The notes under the pieces were generated by a model. It made no database searches, was not told the DNA's origin, and saw nothing but the letters and a program-made list of their open reading frames with translations. A program made the position numbers and the translations under genes. This document shows positions 1-8,702 of a DNA stretch of 32,953 bases, in pieces. The stretch comes from Candidatus Goldiibacteriota bacterium (GTDB taxonomy: Bacteria; Oederibacteriota; PGYV01; DSYL01), in NCBI GenBank assembly GCA_026414685.1, contig JAOAIN010000061.1, positions 1 through 32,953 of the forward strand. The letters run 5' to 3'. Numbering within the stretch: position 1 is the stretch's first letter; every line of letters begins with the position of its first letter.

Positions 1-1
1 T

Positions 2-964
2 TCATGGACTGTGAGTTTGACATCAAGTCCAACAGGAACGCAAACAGTAACAATTACTTTAACAAGAACTATAACACCAACCCACACTCGGACAGTGAGT
101 CCAACCCAGACAATAACAGACACGATATCATCAAATACACCAACCAGCACACTGACAAGAACAAACACATTAACATATACAGTGACTTTGAGTTATACAT
201 TTACTAGGACCCAGACACCAACGCACACAGAGACTATGACAAACACATCATCACCCACATGGACACGAACAATAACAGCGAGTTATACTGCAACGAATTC
301 AATAACACCAACCCACACTCGGACAGTGAGTCCAACCCAGACAATAACAGACACGATATCATCAAATACACCGACTGTTCCCTCTACTTTTACAGAAACA
401 TTTACTATAACCCGAACATTTACATCTACTCATTCATACACTGTAACGTTTACATCCACATTAACAAGAACATTTACAGTTGCATTAACACTGACATCTA
501 CATCAACTTATATATTGACTTATACAAATACTTTTACTTCTACTCGTACTTTAACATTGACAGCAACACAAACCAGAACACAGACAGTAACAGGCACCAT
601 ATCACCGACACCTACATTAACACCTACTTTTACAGTGACAATTAATATTCAAAGACCCACAATCAATGATGTAGTTATATATCCCAATCCATATAATCCC
701 AATAAGGATAATATGTATATTTCTTTTAATTCATTATATGGAATTAAAATTATAAAGATTAAAATTTATACTACTGGATACAGGAAAATAAAACAGTTTA
801 ATTTTTCTTCACATATTTATAATCCATATAATTCTGAAATTATAATTGAAAATAAATATTTGCATGACCTTGCAAATGGTGTATATCATATTATAATAAG
901 CATTAAAGATATGAAAAATGAAGAAATATGGTCAAAACCCAAGCAATTGATTATTCTGAGATAA
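2..964 (+). CDS. Thr-x repeat surface protein, 3' part (5' end outside window), with C-terminal YPNPYNP domain (FlgD-Ig / T9SS-CTD-like)
   Basis: Frame is open from the window edge; about 200 residues with Thr at nearly every second position, then ...VVIYPNPYNPNKDN...GVYHIIISI...KQLIILR. Confidence 0.8.
   Translation, partial: SWTVSLTSSPTGTQTVTITLTRTITPTHTRTVSPTQTITDTISSNTPTSTLTRTNTLTYTVTLSYTFTRTQTPTHTETMTNTSSPTWTRTITASYTATNSITPTHTRTVSPTQTITDTISSNTPTVPSTFTETFTITRTFTSTHSYTVTFTSTLTRTFTVALTLTSTSTYILTYTNTFTSTRTLTLTATQTRTQTVTGTISPTPTLTPTFTVTINIQRPTINDVVIYPNPYNPNKDNMYISFNSLYGIKIIKIKIYTTGYRKIKQFNFSSHIYNPYNSEIIIENKYLHDLANGVYHIIISIKDMKNEEIWSKPKQLIILR
71..372 (+). repeat. Exact 71-bp direct repeat, copies 71-141 and 302-372 (offset 231 bp), inside the Thr-x coding region
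   Basis: ataacaccaacccacactcggacagtgagtccaacccagacaataacagacacgatatcatcaaatacacc present identically twice; offset is 77 codons, in frame. Confidence 0.9.
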
Positions 965-977
965 AAAATTATTAAAT

Positions 978-1481
978 ATGAATGTAAATAAATTTTTATT
1001 TTTTATTTTATTTTTATTAATAACTTCATGCGCGTCTATGTATGTTAAACCATCAATAGAAGCAACATTATTTAGACAAAAAATACCTGGTAATGCAGGG
1101 ATAATTTTCAAGACAGCACTTAAATTACTACCTTTAATAGGGTATAAGATAGAAGGAAGCAACCCAGATGCTGGGACCATAACTACCAATCCTGTTGATA
1201 TGAAAATAACACCACAGGATTGTGACTGTGGCACTGCTTTTGGATTGCCTGTTATAAAGAGTGAAGGTGTGAATGCAAAGGTGTATTTTATTTTAGGGAT
1301 ATCTGATAATGAAATGACAATAAAGGCAGAAATTCAACCAGAACTTAAAGATTTAATGGCAACACTTTCTGCTGCCGGTATGACTGTTACTTGTGTATCA
1401 AAAGGCAAATTAGAAGAAATGTTTGCAAAAAAATTTATGGATAATATTAAATCAAAAGCAATACAGATGATTTTTAAATAA
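978..1481 (+). CDS. Putative lipoprotein of unknown function
   Basis: MNVNKFLFFILFLLITSCAS: signal peptide with lipobox-like LITSC. Confidence 0.7.
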   Translation: MNVNKFLFFILFLLITSCASMYVKPSIEATLFRQKIPGNAGIIFKTALKLLPLIGYKIEGSNPDAGTITTNPVDMKITPQDCDCGTAFGLPVIKSEGVNAKVYFILGISDNEMTIKAEIQPELKDLMATLSAAGMTVTCVSKGKLEEMFAKKFMDNIKSKAIQMIFK

Positions 1482-1525
1482 TTAATTTAATTTTTTATAA
1501 TGACTAAAAGATTTAAAATTTATTA

Positions 1526-1822
1526 TTATTTTCCCAATATTATTTTTATATCCTCAAAATCCTGTTGCTGATATGCTTTGAATTCAACATTATATTTTAA
1601 ATTTTTTGTCTGGATTTCAAATCTACCATTATATAAAGTTCCTGCTGGTTTTATAATTATTTTTTTTATATCAGATGGTTTGAATTCTGCTATTACATTT
1701 AATAAATTAGAAATTCCTTTGTTGCGGATTATAATTTTATCATTGTAAACATCTATTTGCTCATTTATTCCTATTGCAACTTTTATTGGTTTTGCATCTT
1801 CAAAATTATTATTAGGGTTCAT
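1526..1822 (-). CDS. Hypothetical protein, 98 aa
   Basis: Complete ORF on minus strand, 16 bp downstream of the preceding minus-strand gene. Confidence 0.55.
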   Translation of the reverse strand: MNPNNNFEDAKPIKVAIGINEQIDVYNDKIIIRNKGISNLLNVIAEFKPSDIKKIIIKPAGTLYNGRFEIQTKNLKYNVEFKAYQQQDFEDIKIILGK

Positions 1823-1838
1823 TTTTATTTAATGAGTA

Positions 1839-2138
1839 TTATTGTTTGGTTGTTTCGTTTACTTTTGTCCAGTCCCTTAATTCACCATTATATTGTCCAC
1901 CTGTCATTGGTGGCGACATTACAAAATTTATTTTACCTTTATACATTGTGCATATACCTTTTAACATCTTTAATATCAGATGCCATTTAGGCTCAATATC
2001 AATTTTAACAATAAAATATTTAGACAGCGGCTCAGCGACAAAAATTGCATGTTTTTTTAAAGTATCAAGCAATAAATTATGAATGCGTTTTTCAAGTTCG
2101 GGTTCTGCCTGTATATCCCATGAAATTGTAAAATGCAT
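1839..2138 (-). CDS. Hypothetical protein, 99 aa
   Basis: Minus-strand ORF with SD-like AGGGAG before ATG; opposite-strand ORF 1846..2082 lacks recognisable features. Confidence 0.55.
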   Translation of the reverse strand: MHFTISWDIQAEPELEKRIHNLLLDTLKKHAIFVAEPLSKYFIVKIDIEPKWHLILKMLKGICTMYKGKINFVMSPPMTGGQYNGELRDWTKVNETTKQ

Positions 2139-2210
2139 TCTTTTTTCTCCCTGTATTTATTTTAGTTTATTATATTCAAATAATATATTTATGTCAAGAA
2201 AAGTATTAGT

Positions 2211-2242
2211 ATCTTCAAATCTTCACATCTTCGCATCTTTAA
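2211..2242. repeat. 8-bp tandem repeat, four units (atcttcaa/atcttcac/atcttcgc/atctttaa)
   Basis: Direct reading in the divergent intergenic region. Confidence 0.75.
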
Positions 2243-2284
2243 ATTTTTGTTTACAAAAAATGAAAATAATTTATAATTATATTC

Positions 2285-3757
2285 ATGATTGCAAATAAAT
2301 TTATAAAAGTCTATTATTATATAACGTCATTTATAATTGGTGCGGTTATTTTAATACTTGAGATTCTTGGGACAAGGATAATTGCACCTTATTATGGTTC
2401 ATCCATATTTGTATGGGCATCGTTAATTGGTATTACCCTTGTTTCTCTTGCAATCGGTTATTTTTTAGGTGGATTTTTTGCAGATAGATATAAAAAACCA
2501 GATTTAATGTATATTTTTATTTTTACTGGCGCTACATGGATGATTATATTGCCATATATTGCCAAACCAGTTATATCAATGACTGATTTTTTAGGGCTTA
2601 GATTAGGTACTTTTTTGTCATCTGTGATTTTATTTGTTATTCCACTATTATTATTTGGTACTGTTTCACCTTATCTTGTAAAATTATGTGCAAATGATAC
2701 TAATAATATTGGTATAACTGCCGGTATTTTATATAGCATTTCCACAATAGGAAGTTTTATTGGTGCTATTTTAACCGGATTTTTTCTAATTCCATTTTTA
2801 GGGATTAATTTAATTATTAATATTTCAGGTGGTATATTAATTTTACTGGTCATTGTCTGGTATATTTATATCAAAGAAAAAAAAATAATTTTGTTAATAT
2901 TATTGATGTTATTTATTAGATTTGTTGCTGCCACCACTCCACAACCAGAAAGTAGGGGTAAGTTGTTGTTTGAAAAAGACGGCCATTATGGAAAGATAAA
3001 AGTGGTAGATTATTCTAATTATCGTGCATTTTTTATTGATGGTGCTTTACAGTCAATGTATGACATTAATACTCAGCAACATTTTTTACAATATATTGAT
3101 GTTATGTTACAGGCAGTTGATTTTTTTGGTAGTCCACGTGATATCCTAGTAATTGGTCTTGGCGGAGGGTCTATTGATAATAGATTAAAAAAATTGAAAG
3201 CAAATGTTGATAATGTTGAGATTGATCCTGTAATAGAATATGTTGCAAGAAAGTATTTTAATTTTACCGGTAACTCAATAATTGCTGATGGTAGAGAATA
3301 TCTACGTAAGACATCAAAAAAATATGATGTAATTTTTACAGATGTTTATTCTGGGTATTCTCTTTGTCCTTATCTTTTCACAAAAGAAGCATTTTACCAG
3401 ATGAAGTCAACTTTAAACCCAAATGGAATATTGGCTGTTAATACTGTTAGCTATATTTCCAGCGATGAAAAAGGGCAGATAATTCATGACGATTTGTATG
3501 CTTTTATTTATTGGACTTTAAAATTAGTTTTTAAAAATGTTTATATGCAAGCGGATCAGTATGGTTTTACAAATATCATTTATTTTGCATCAGATAGAAG
3601 TTTAAATATAGGCAATAGGTATATAAATATACAACCAGAAAAAAAAGAAAAAATTTTTACAGATAATTATAATCCCATAGAATTTCTCGCTTCTGGTATA
3701 ATGGAAAAATGGAGAAATGAAAATGTAGTCAGAATAGGCAAGGACTATCAATTATAA
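2285..3757 (+). CDS. Membrane-fused spermidine synthase-like protein (N-terminal multi-TM domain plus SpeE-like domain)
   Basis: About 6 N-terminal TM segments; IDGALQS, ILVIGLGGGS, VEIDP, DGREYL, DVIFTDVYSG motifs. Confidence 0.85.
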   Translation: MIANKFIKVYYYITSFIIGAVILILEILGTRIIAPYYGSSIFVWASLIGITLVSLAIGYFLGGFFADRYKKPDLMYIFIFTGATWMIILPYIAKPVISMTDFLGLRLGTFLSSVILFVIPLLLFGTVSPYLVKLCANDTNNIGITAGILYSISTIGSFIGAILTGFFLIPFLGINLIINISGGILILLVIVWYIYIKEKKIILLILLMLFIRFVAATTPQPESRGKLLFEKDGHYGKIKVVDYSNYRAFFIDGALQSMYDINTQQHFLQYIDVMLQAVDFFGSPRDILVIGLGGGSIDNRLKKLKANVDNVEIDPVIEYVARKYFNFTGNSIIADGREYLRKTSKKYDVIFTDVYSGYSLCPYLFTKEAFYQMKSTLNPNGILAVNTVSYISSDEKGQIIHDDLYAFIYWTLKLVFKNVYMQADQYGFTNIIYFASDRSLNIGNRYINIQPEKKEKIFTDNYNPIEFLASGIMEKWRNENVVRIGKDYQL

Positions 3758-3842
3758 AAGTGTTGTGTAAATTGTAATTTGTCTATTGTATGTTTGAAAA
3801 AGCATGTCATATTAAAGAACATTTTTTATAGTGGAGGTTTTT

Positions 3843-4157
3843 ATGATACTTACAAATATTCCTATGGTTCCTGGTATGAAAATTGTAGAGCATTATGGAC
3901 TAGTTACTGGTAGCACTGTAAGGGCTAAGCATATAGGCAAAGATATAATGGCATCACTCAAAAACATAATAGGTGGTGAATTAAAGGGCTATACAGAACT
4001 TTTAAACGAAGCCCGAAAAGAAGCTTTAGAGCGTATGATAAAACAGGCAGAAAAACTTGGTGCCAATGCAGTAATTAATGTAAGATTTTCAACATCATCT
4101 ATTGCTCAAGGTGCAGCAGAACTTTATGTATATGGCACAGCAGTTAAGGTAGAATGA
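3843..4157 (+). CDS. YbjQ / DUF74 family protein
   Basis: ILTNIPMVPGMKIVEHYGLVTGSTVRAKHIGKDI...GGELKGYTELLNEARKEALERM...GANAVINVRFSTSSI; SD ggaggt before ATG 3843 (track start 3831 is a GTG). Confidence 0.88.
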   Translation: MILTNIPMVPGMKIVEHYGLVTGSTVRAKHIGKDIMASLKNIIGGELKGYTELLNEARKEALERMIKQAEKLGANAVINVRFSTSSIAQGAAELYVYGTAVKVE

Positions 4158-4657
4158 TGAACAGAGATAATTTAGCGTTTTTACAAATAATTTTAAATAA
4201 TCTTGATGTAATTTTTTTTATTTTTTTAGTATTTCTGGGTTTTACTTCAGGAACAATAGCTGAAAAGAGTCATTATAGATCTATAAAAAAAAGAGAAGAA
4301 AATTTAATGCATATACCTGTTGTAAATTCCGGTGATTTTATTGATAATTCAAAGGAAATAGAAAATGTTTATTTTATATCTGGTTCATGTGTAGTGGCTC
4401 TTGATTATTTTAAAATGGTTTTTGCTGCAATAAAACAGATTTTTGGTGGCCGTATTCAATCATATGAAACATTGATAGACCGGGGGAGAAGAGAAGCAAT
4501 ATTAAGATTAAAAGAAAAAGCTGCTAGTAAAAATGTTGATGTCATAATAAATTTAAGAATTGAGACATCATCAATCGGACAAAATGCAGGACAGAAAGGT
4601 GGTATAGGAAGTGTTGAGGTTTTTGCCTATGCCACCGCAATAACATATAAAAAATGA
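4154..4657 (+). CDS. Membrane-anchored YbjQ-like protein
   Basis: N-terminal TM helix, then VYFISGSCVVALDYFKMVFAAIKQIFGGRIQSYETLIDRGRREAILRLKEKA...IINLRIETSSI; 4-nt ATGA overlap with upstream gene. Confidence 0.8.
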   Translation: MMNRDNLAFLQIILNNLDVIFFIFLVFLGFTSGTIAEKSHYRSIKKREENLMHIPVVNSGDFIDNSKEIENVYFISGSCVVALDYFKMVFAAIKQIFGGRIQSYETLIDRGRREAILRLKEKAASKNVDVIINLRIETSSIGQNAGQKGGIGSVEVFAYATAITYKK

Positions 4658-5463
4658 AATATATACCAAAATTACCAGATGGTGATATAAATGCACCAAC
4701 AACAAATTTATTAAAGGATTTCATTTATTTTCTTGCAATACTTATTCTTGTAATAATCTTTATATATGTTTTTCTTGGTTTTCTTGTTGATATAGTTGCT
4801 GAAAAAATATCTCCAGAATTTGAAGAAAAACTTGCTTATAATTACATGATGATGTTTGAAAAAAAGCCTATAACAGTTAAAGAAAAGAAATTACAGAAAT
4901 TTTTAAATGATCTTGTTTCATACACAGATTTGAAAAACAGAAAATTTAATGCAAGAATACTTGAAACCAAACAGGTAAATGCTCTTGCCATGCCAGGAGG
5001 TAATATTATTGTTTTATCCGGATTATTAAAAACAGTAAAAACAGAAAATCAATTAGCATATGTTTTATATCATGAATTGGGACATTATGCCCATAAAGAC
5101 CATTTAAGAGGACTTGGTAGAGGTCTTGTTTTGTCATTAATTGCTACTGTTTTATTTGGTTCAGATACTTTTTTCAATAGAACACTCTCCAGTTCTATTT
5201 CCAACATTCAGCTAAAATATACAAGAAGCCAGGAAATAAAAGCAGATCTATATGCTATAGATTTACTTTATAAAAAATATAAAAATGTGGCAGGAGCAAC
5301 AGATTTACTGATAGTTTTTGGAAAAAATGAGCCTGCTTCCAAAGCATTTTCACTTTTTACTACTCATCCGCATTATTCAGATAGAATAAAAGCAATAGAT
5401 AATTACATTAAGAAAAAAAATTATAAGGTATTAATGAACAGTCAGATAAAATTAAATTTATAA
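4654..5463 (+). CDS. M48 family metalloprotease with N-terminal TM
   Basis: VLYHELGHYAHKD (HExxH) and YTRSQEIKADLYAIDLL third-ligand region; 4-nt ATGA overlap with upstream gene. Confidence 0.88.
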   Translation: MKYIPKLPDGDINAPTTNLLKDFIYFLAILILVIIFIYVFLGFLVDIVAEKISPEFEEKLAYNYMMMFEKKPITVKEKKLQKFLNDLVSYTDLKNRKFNARILETKQVNALAMPGGNIIVLSGLLKTVKTENQLAYVLYHELGHYAHKDHLRGLGRGLVLSLIATVLFGSDTFFNRTLSSSISNIQLKYTRSQEIKADLYAIDLLYKKYKNVAGATDLLIVFGKNEPASKAFSLFTTHPHYSDRIKAIDNYIKKKNYKVLMNSQIKLNL

Positions 5464-5470
5464 ATTATTA

Positions 5471-5499
5471 TTGACATAAAATAAAAATGAATAAATAAT
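5471..5499 (+). promoter_or_regulatory. Candidate sigma70-type promoter: TTGACA (5471-5476), 17 bp, AATAAT (5494-5499)
   Basis: Consensus match upstream of thyX-like gene. Confidence 0.55.
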
Positions 5500-5532
5500 A
5501 TAATTTTAAAATATTATTATATAAGGTGAAAA

Positions 5533-7032
5533 ATGTTAGAAGTAAAACTTGCTGGTTTTAATATAGATTATGATGCATTGGAGAAATTGAAAAAATTTGG
5601 CTGGGATGGAAAAGATAATTTAACCCCTGAGACAATTTCTGCTGCTTATGCCAGGATAAGCAGAGACCCAAGACCTGTGAATCAATTAAGAGAAGAAGCA
5701 AGGGAAGAAGTAGATAAAGCCAGAAAATCCAATGAAAATATTGTTTTTAAGATGGGACACCATTCTGTTGCTGAGCATGCTTATTTGAATTTTGATATTC
5801 TTGGTATTTCGCGTCTTGCTGTGGAATCACTTGAAGAGGCTCGGCTCTGTTCATATACAGAAAAATCACAACGTTATATAACTTTGGAGGGTGATTATGT
5901 TATTCCAGACGAATTTAATGAAAAAGAGAAAAATCTTTTCAGAAAAATAGTTGGGTTACAGGTTGATGCTTATAATAAGGTTTTACCTGTTTTACATGAA
6001 TATCAGAAGAAAATAAACATTGATAAATTAAATACTAAATCTGGTCAGAATATGGTTGAAGGATGGGCAAAAGAAGACGCACGATATATGGTATGTCTAG
6101 CCACTGAATGCCAGTTGGGATTTTCTACAAATGCACGTAATCTTGAATATATATTACGTAAATTAAAATATAACCCACTTTCTGAAGTGAGAAAACTATC
6201 CAAAATGCTCTATGACAGAGCAAAAAAGGTTGTTCCATCACTTATTATTTTATCTGATCCTGTTGCTTTTAAAAAGCAATTTGGTTGGGAAGTTTCAGAT
6301 GGATTTTTAAAGACTGGTTTAGAAAAGATTGAGATGCTTTCAAAAAATATAAAAATTTTTAGTAAAAAAACATCCCGAATAGAAAGGGAAGTAAATTTAT
6401 TTGACTGGACAGACAACATTGATGAGAAAATAATTGCTGGTTTACTTTATCAAAAAGGAAATATGGGATATTCACAATGCCTTTCAACAATTAAAAAATT
6501 TGACAAAAAGAAAAGAAAAAATATTTTCAAGATGTTTTTTGATGGTTTTACTGAATATGATTCCATGCCAAGGCAATTTGAATTTATAAATTTTTGTTTT
6601 GAATTGATAATAAGCGCCAGTGCCTTTGCACAATTAAAAAGACACAGAATGATGACTATATTAAAACAACCATATGATATAAATCTAGGGATAACCATAC
6701 CGCCATCATTCATTATAACTAACCAGGAAAAAATATTAAAAGATATTATTAGAAAAACAGAACATCTGTTTGAAAAATTATATAAAAAGAATAAACATGC
6801 GGCTGCGTATGTGTTAACAAATGCTCATAGGAGAAAAGTTTTAATAAATATAAATTTAAGAGAACTTTACCATCTTGCTCGTTTACGTATGGACAGTCAT
6901 GCTCAATGGGATATTCAAAACATAGTAACAGCCATGGTAGCAGCGGTTAAAAGGATAGCCCCGTTATCAGGTGCCCTCCTGTGTGGAAAAGATGAATTCA
7001 AAAAATGTTATGAAGAATTTATTAATAGTTAA
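5533..7032 (+). CDS. thyX: Double-length FAD-dependent thymidylate synthase (ThyX) family protein
   Basis: First half: HHSVAEHAYLNFDI...EEARLCSYTEKSQRY...STNARNLEYIL; second half: LKRHRMMTILKQPYD...NLRELYHLARLRMDSHAQWDIQ. Confidence 0.85.
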   Translation: MLEVKLAGFNIDYDALEKLKKFGWDGKDNLTPETISAAYARISRDPRPVNQLREEAREEVDKARKSNENIVFKMGHHSVAEHAYLNFDILGISRLAVESLEEARLCSYTEKSQRYITLEGDYVIPDEFNEKEKNLFRKIVGLQVDAYNKVLPVLHEYQKKINIDKLNTKSGQNMVEGWAKEDARYMVCLATECQLGFSTNARNLEYILRKLKYNPLSEVRKLSKMLYDRAKKVVPSLIILSDPVAFKKQFGWEVSDGFLKTGLEKIEMLSKNIKIFSKKTSRIEREVNLFDWTDNIDEKIIAGLLYQKGNMGYSQCLSTIKKFDKKKRKNIFKMFFDGFTEYDSMPRQFEFINFCFELIISASAFAQLKRHRMMTILKQPYDINLGITIPPSFIITNQEKILKDIIRKTEHLFEKLYKKNKHAAAYVLTNAHRRKVLININLRELYHLARLRMDSHAQWDIQNIVTAMVAAVKRIAPLSGALLCGKDEFKKCYEEFINS

Positions 7033-7801
7033 TATATTATTTTGTTTATTATTATTTAATTTTATATATTCAGAAAATATTGATTCAAAAATTAACACTT
7101 TCAATAATAAATCTGATATATCACATTCAATTTATTTTGGATTTTCTGCATTCATTCAATACGGAGAATCAAATGGCACAGCAATTGCTCCTGAGAATGG
7201 AGTTTATGATAATAAGGGCGCGCCATATGAAATGGGCTATGGGTTTTCTTGTCATATTTTTTATACTTTGAGTAATGAATGGAGAATTTTTCTTGAAACC
7301 GGATATTCTGATAGACGAATTTTATGTGCGAGAAAAAATGAATATGGGATTGGCTCATGGATTGCAGATATGACTGGTAACACTTTTAATAATTTTTATG
7401 GTCCATTTGATAGTGATATTTATTTTTATATGGACACATTTATAATAAAAACAGGAGGAAAATACTACATATTAAATGATGAAAATTTAAAACCATGGTT
7501 TGGTGTTGGATTAACTCTTTATCCCTGGAGTGCTTCTTATATGAATGCTGAAAGAAGTAAGATATGGGGGTCTTTAAATGGTATATGTTTTTACCTATCA
7601 TTTTTAAATTTCGGGATTGATATGAATATAGATTTAGGTGAAAAAGAAAAAATAATATTTTCCCTGTATGCAGATTTAGGTGCTCCTTCTGTACAATTAA
7701 AATTTAATAATCTCTTCCAAAATGGTTGGAACTATGTTGACGAGAGCGAAGATGTAATTGCGCCTTATAAATTCGGACTTATAATGATGTTTGAATTATA
7801 A
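7010..7801 (+). CDS. Secreted / outer-membrane beta-barrel-like protein of unknown function
   Basis: MKNLLIVNILFCLLLFNFIYSE signal peptide; aromatic/Gly alternating strands; start overlaps thyX 3' end by 23 nt. Confidence 0.6.
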   Translation: MKNLLIVNILFCLLLFNFIYSENIDSKINTFNNKSDISHSIYFGFSAFIQYGESNGTAIAPENGVYDNKGAPYEMGYGFSCHIFYTLSNEWRIFLETGYSDRRILCARKNEYGIGSWIADMTGNTFNNFYGPFDSDIYFYMDTFIIKTGGKYYILNDENLKPWFGVGLTLYPWSASYMNAERSKIWGSLNGICFYLSFLNFGIDMNIDLGEKEKIIFSLYADLGAPSVQLKFNNLFQNGWNYVDESEDVIAPYKFGLIMMFEL

Positions 7802-7914
7802 TATAAAACAATTATTTTCCATCTAATTAACTGAAAATATTTTAATTGCTTCACAAAAAGTATGAAGTTGTATATGAACCTTATTTGAATCCATCAGAAA
7901 TTTTTATAATTTAT

Positions 7915-7943
7915 TTGACATAAAAAAAATATTCTATTAATAT
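7915..7943 (+). promoter_or_regulatory. Candidate promoter: TTGACA (7915-7920), 17 bp, TAATAT (7938-7943)
   Basis: Perfect -35 and weak -10 (4/6) upstream of ABC transporter gene. Confidence 0.35.
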
Positions 7944-7963
7944 ATTTATTTTGAGGTGAGAAA

Positions 7964-8695
7964 ATGGAAATAGTAATAGAAGTAAAAAATCTTACAAAGA
8001 TATATAAATCACTTGATTTCTGGAAAAAAGATACATATACAGGTATAAAAGATGTTAATTTATCCATTTACAAGGGAGAAATTTTTGGATTGCTCGGATT
8101 AAATGGTGCAGGCAAGACAACATTGATGAAAACCTTACTTGGATTATTACAACCAACTACTGGTAGTATAAAAATTTTGGGCAGTTCAATAAATAATACA
8201 GAAATAAGAAAATATATTGGATATATGCCAGAATTGCCATATTTTCCAAAATATCTTAAAGCATATGAAATATTAGAATATTTCGCTGATATTTTTAATA
8301 TACATAATAAAAGACAGAAAATATTACAAACACTTGAATTAGTTGGACTTAAGGGAAATGAATATAAGAAAATAAAAGGTTTTTCAAAGGGGATGCAATC
8401 ACGGCTTGGAATGGCTCAGGCGCTCATAAACGATCCTGAGATTCTTTTTCTTGATGAGCCGATGTCCGGTCTTGATCCACTCGGTTATAAAGAAATGAGA
8501 GATGTGCTTGTTGACCTTAATAAAAATGGTAAAACTATTTTTTTTAATTCTCATATATTAAGTGAGGTGGAAAAAATATGTGATAGAGTCGCCATTATGC
8601 ATCGGGGCCATTTAATTGAGCCTGTAAAGGTTTCATGGATAATAAAAAAATTTAAATCCGTAGAATCTTATTTTATTCACCATGTAAAGGAGTGA
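7964..8695 (+). CDS. ABC transporter ATP-binding protein
   Basis: Walker A GLNGAGKTT, signature FSKGMQSRLGMAQ, Walker B ILFLDEP, SHILSEVEKICDRV. Confidence 0.95.
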   Translation: MEIVIEVKNLTKIYKSLDFWKKDTYTGIKDVNLSIYKGEIFGLLGLNGAGKTTLMKTLLGLLQPTTGSIKILGSSINNTEIRKYIGYMPELPYFPKYLKAYEILEYFADIFNIHNKRQKILQTLELVGLKGNEYKKIKGFSKGMQSRLGMAQALINDPEILFLDEPMSGLDPLGYKEMRDVLVDLNKNGKTIFFNSHILSEVEKICDRVAIMHRGHLIEPVKVSWIIKKFKSVESYFIHHVKE

Positions 8696-8702
8696 ATATC
8701 AA

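Noticed and set aside
1-640. Thr-x repeats as a CRISPR or non-coding satellite
   Set aside because: No regular repeat/spacer structure; repeats are in-frame codon-level periodicity in a clear ORF.
4-645. Asn/Tyr-rich ORFs 4..207 and 259..645 in another frame
   Set aside because: Alternate-frame readings of the Thr-x repeat (aca periodicity); no initiation signal or domain.
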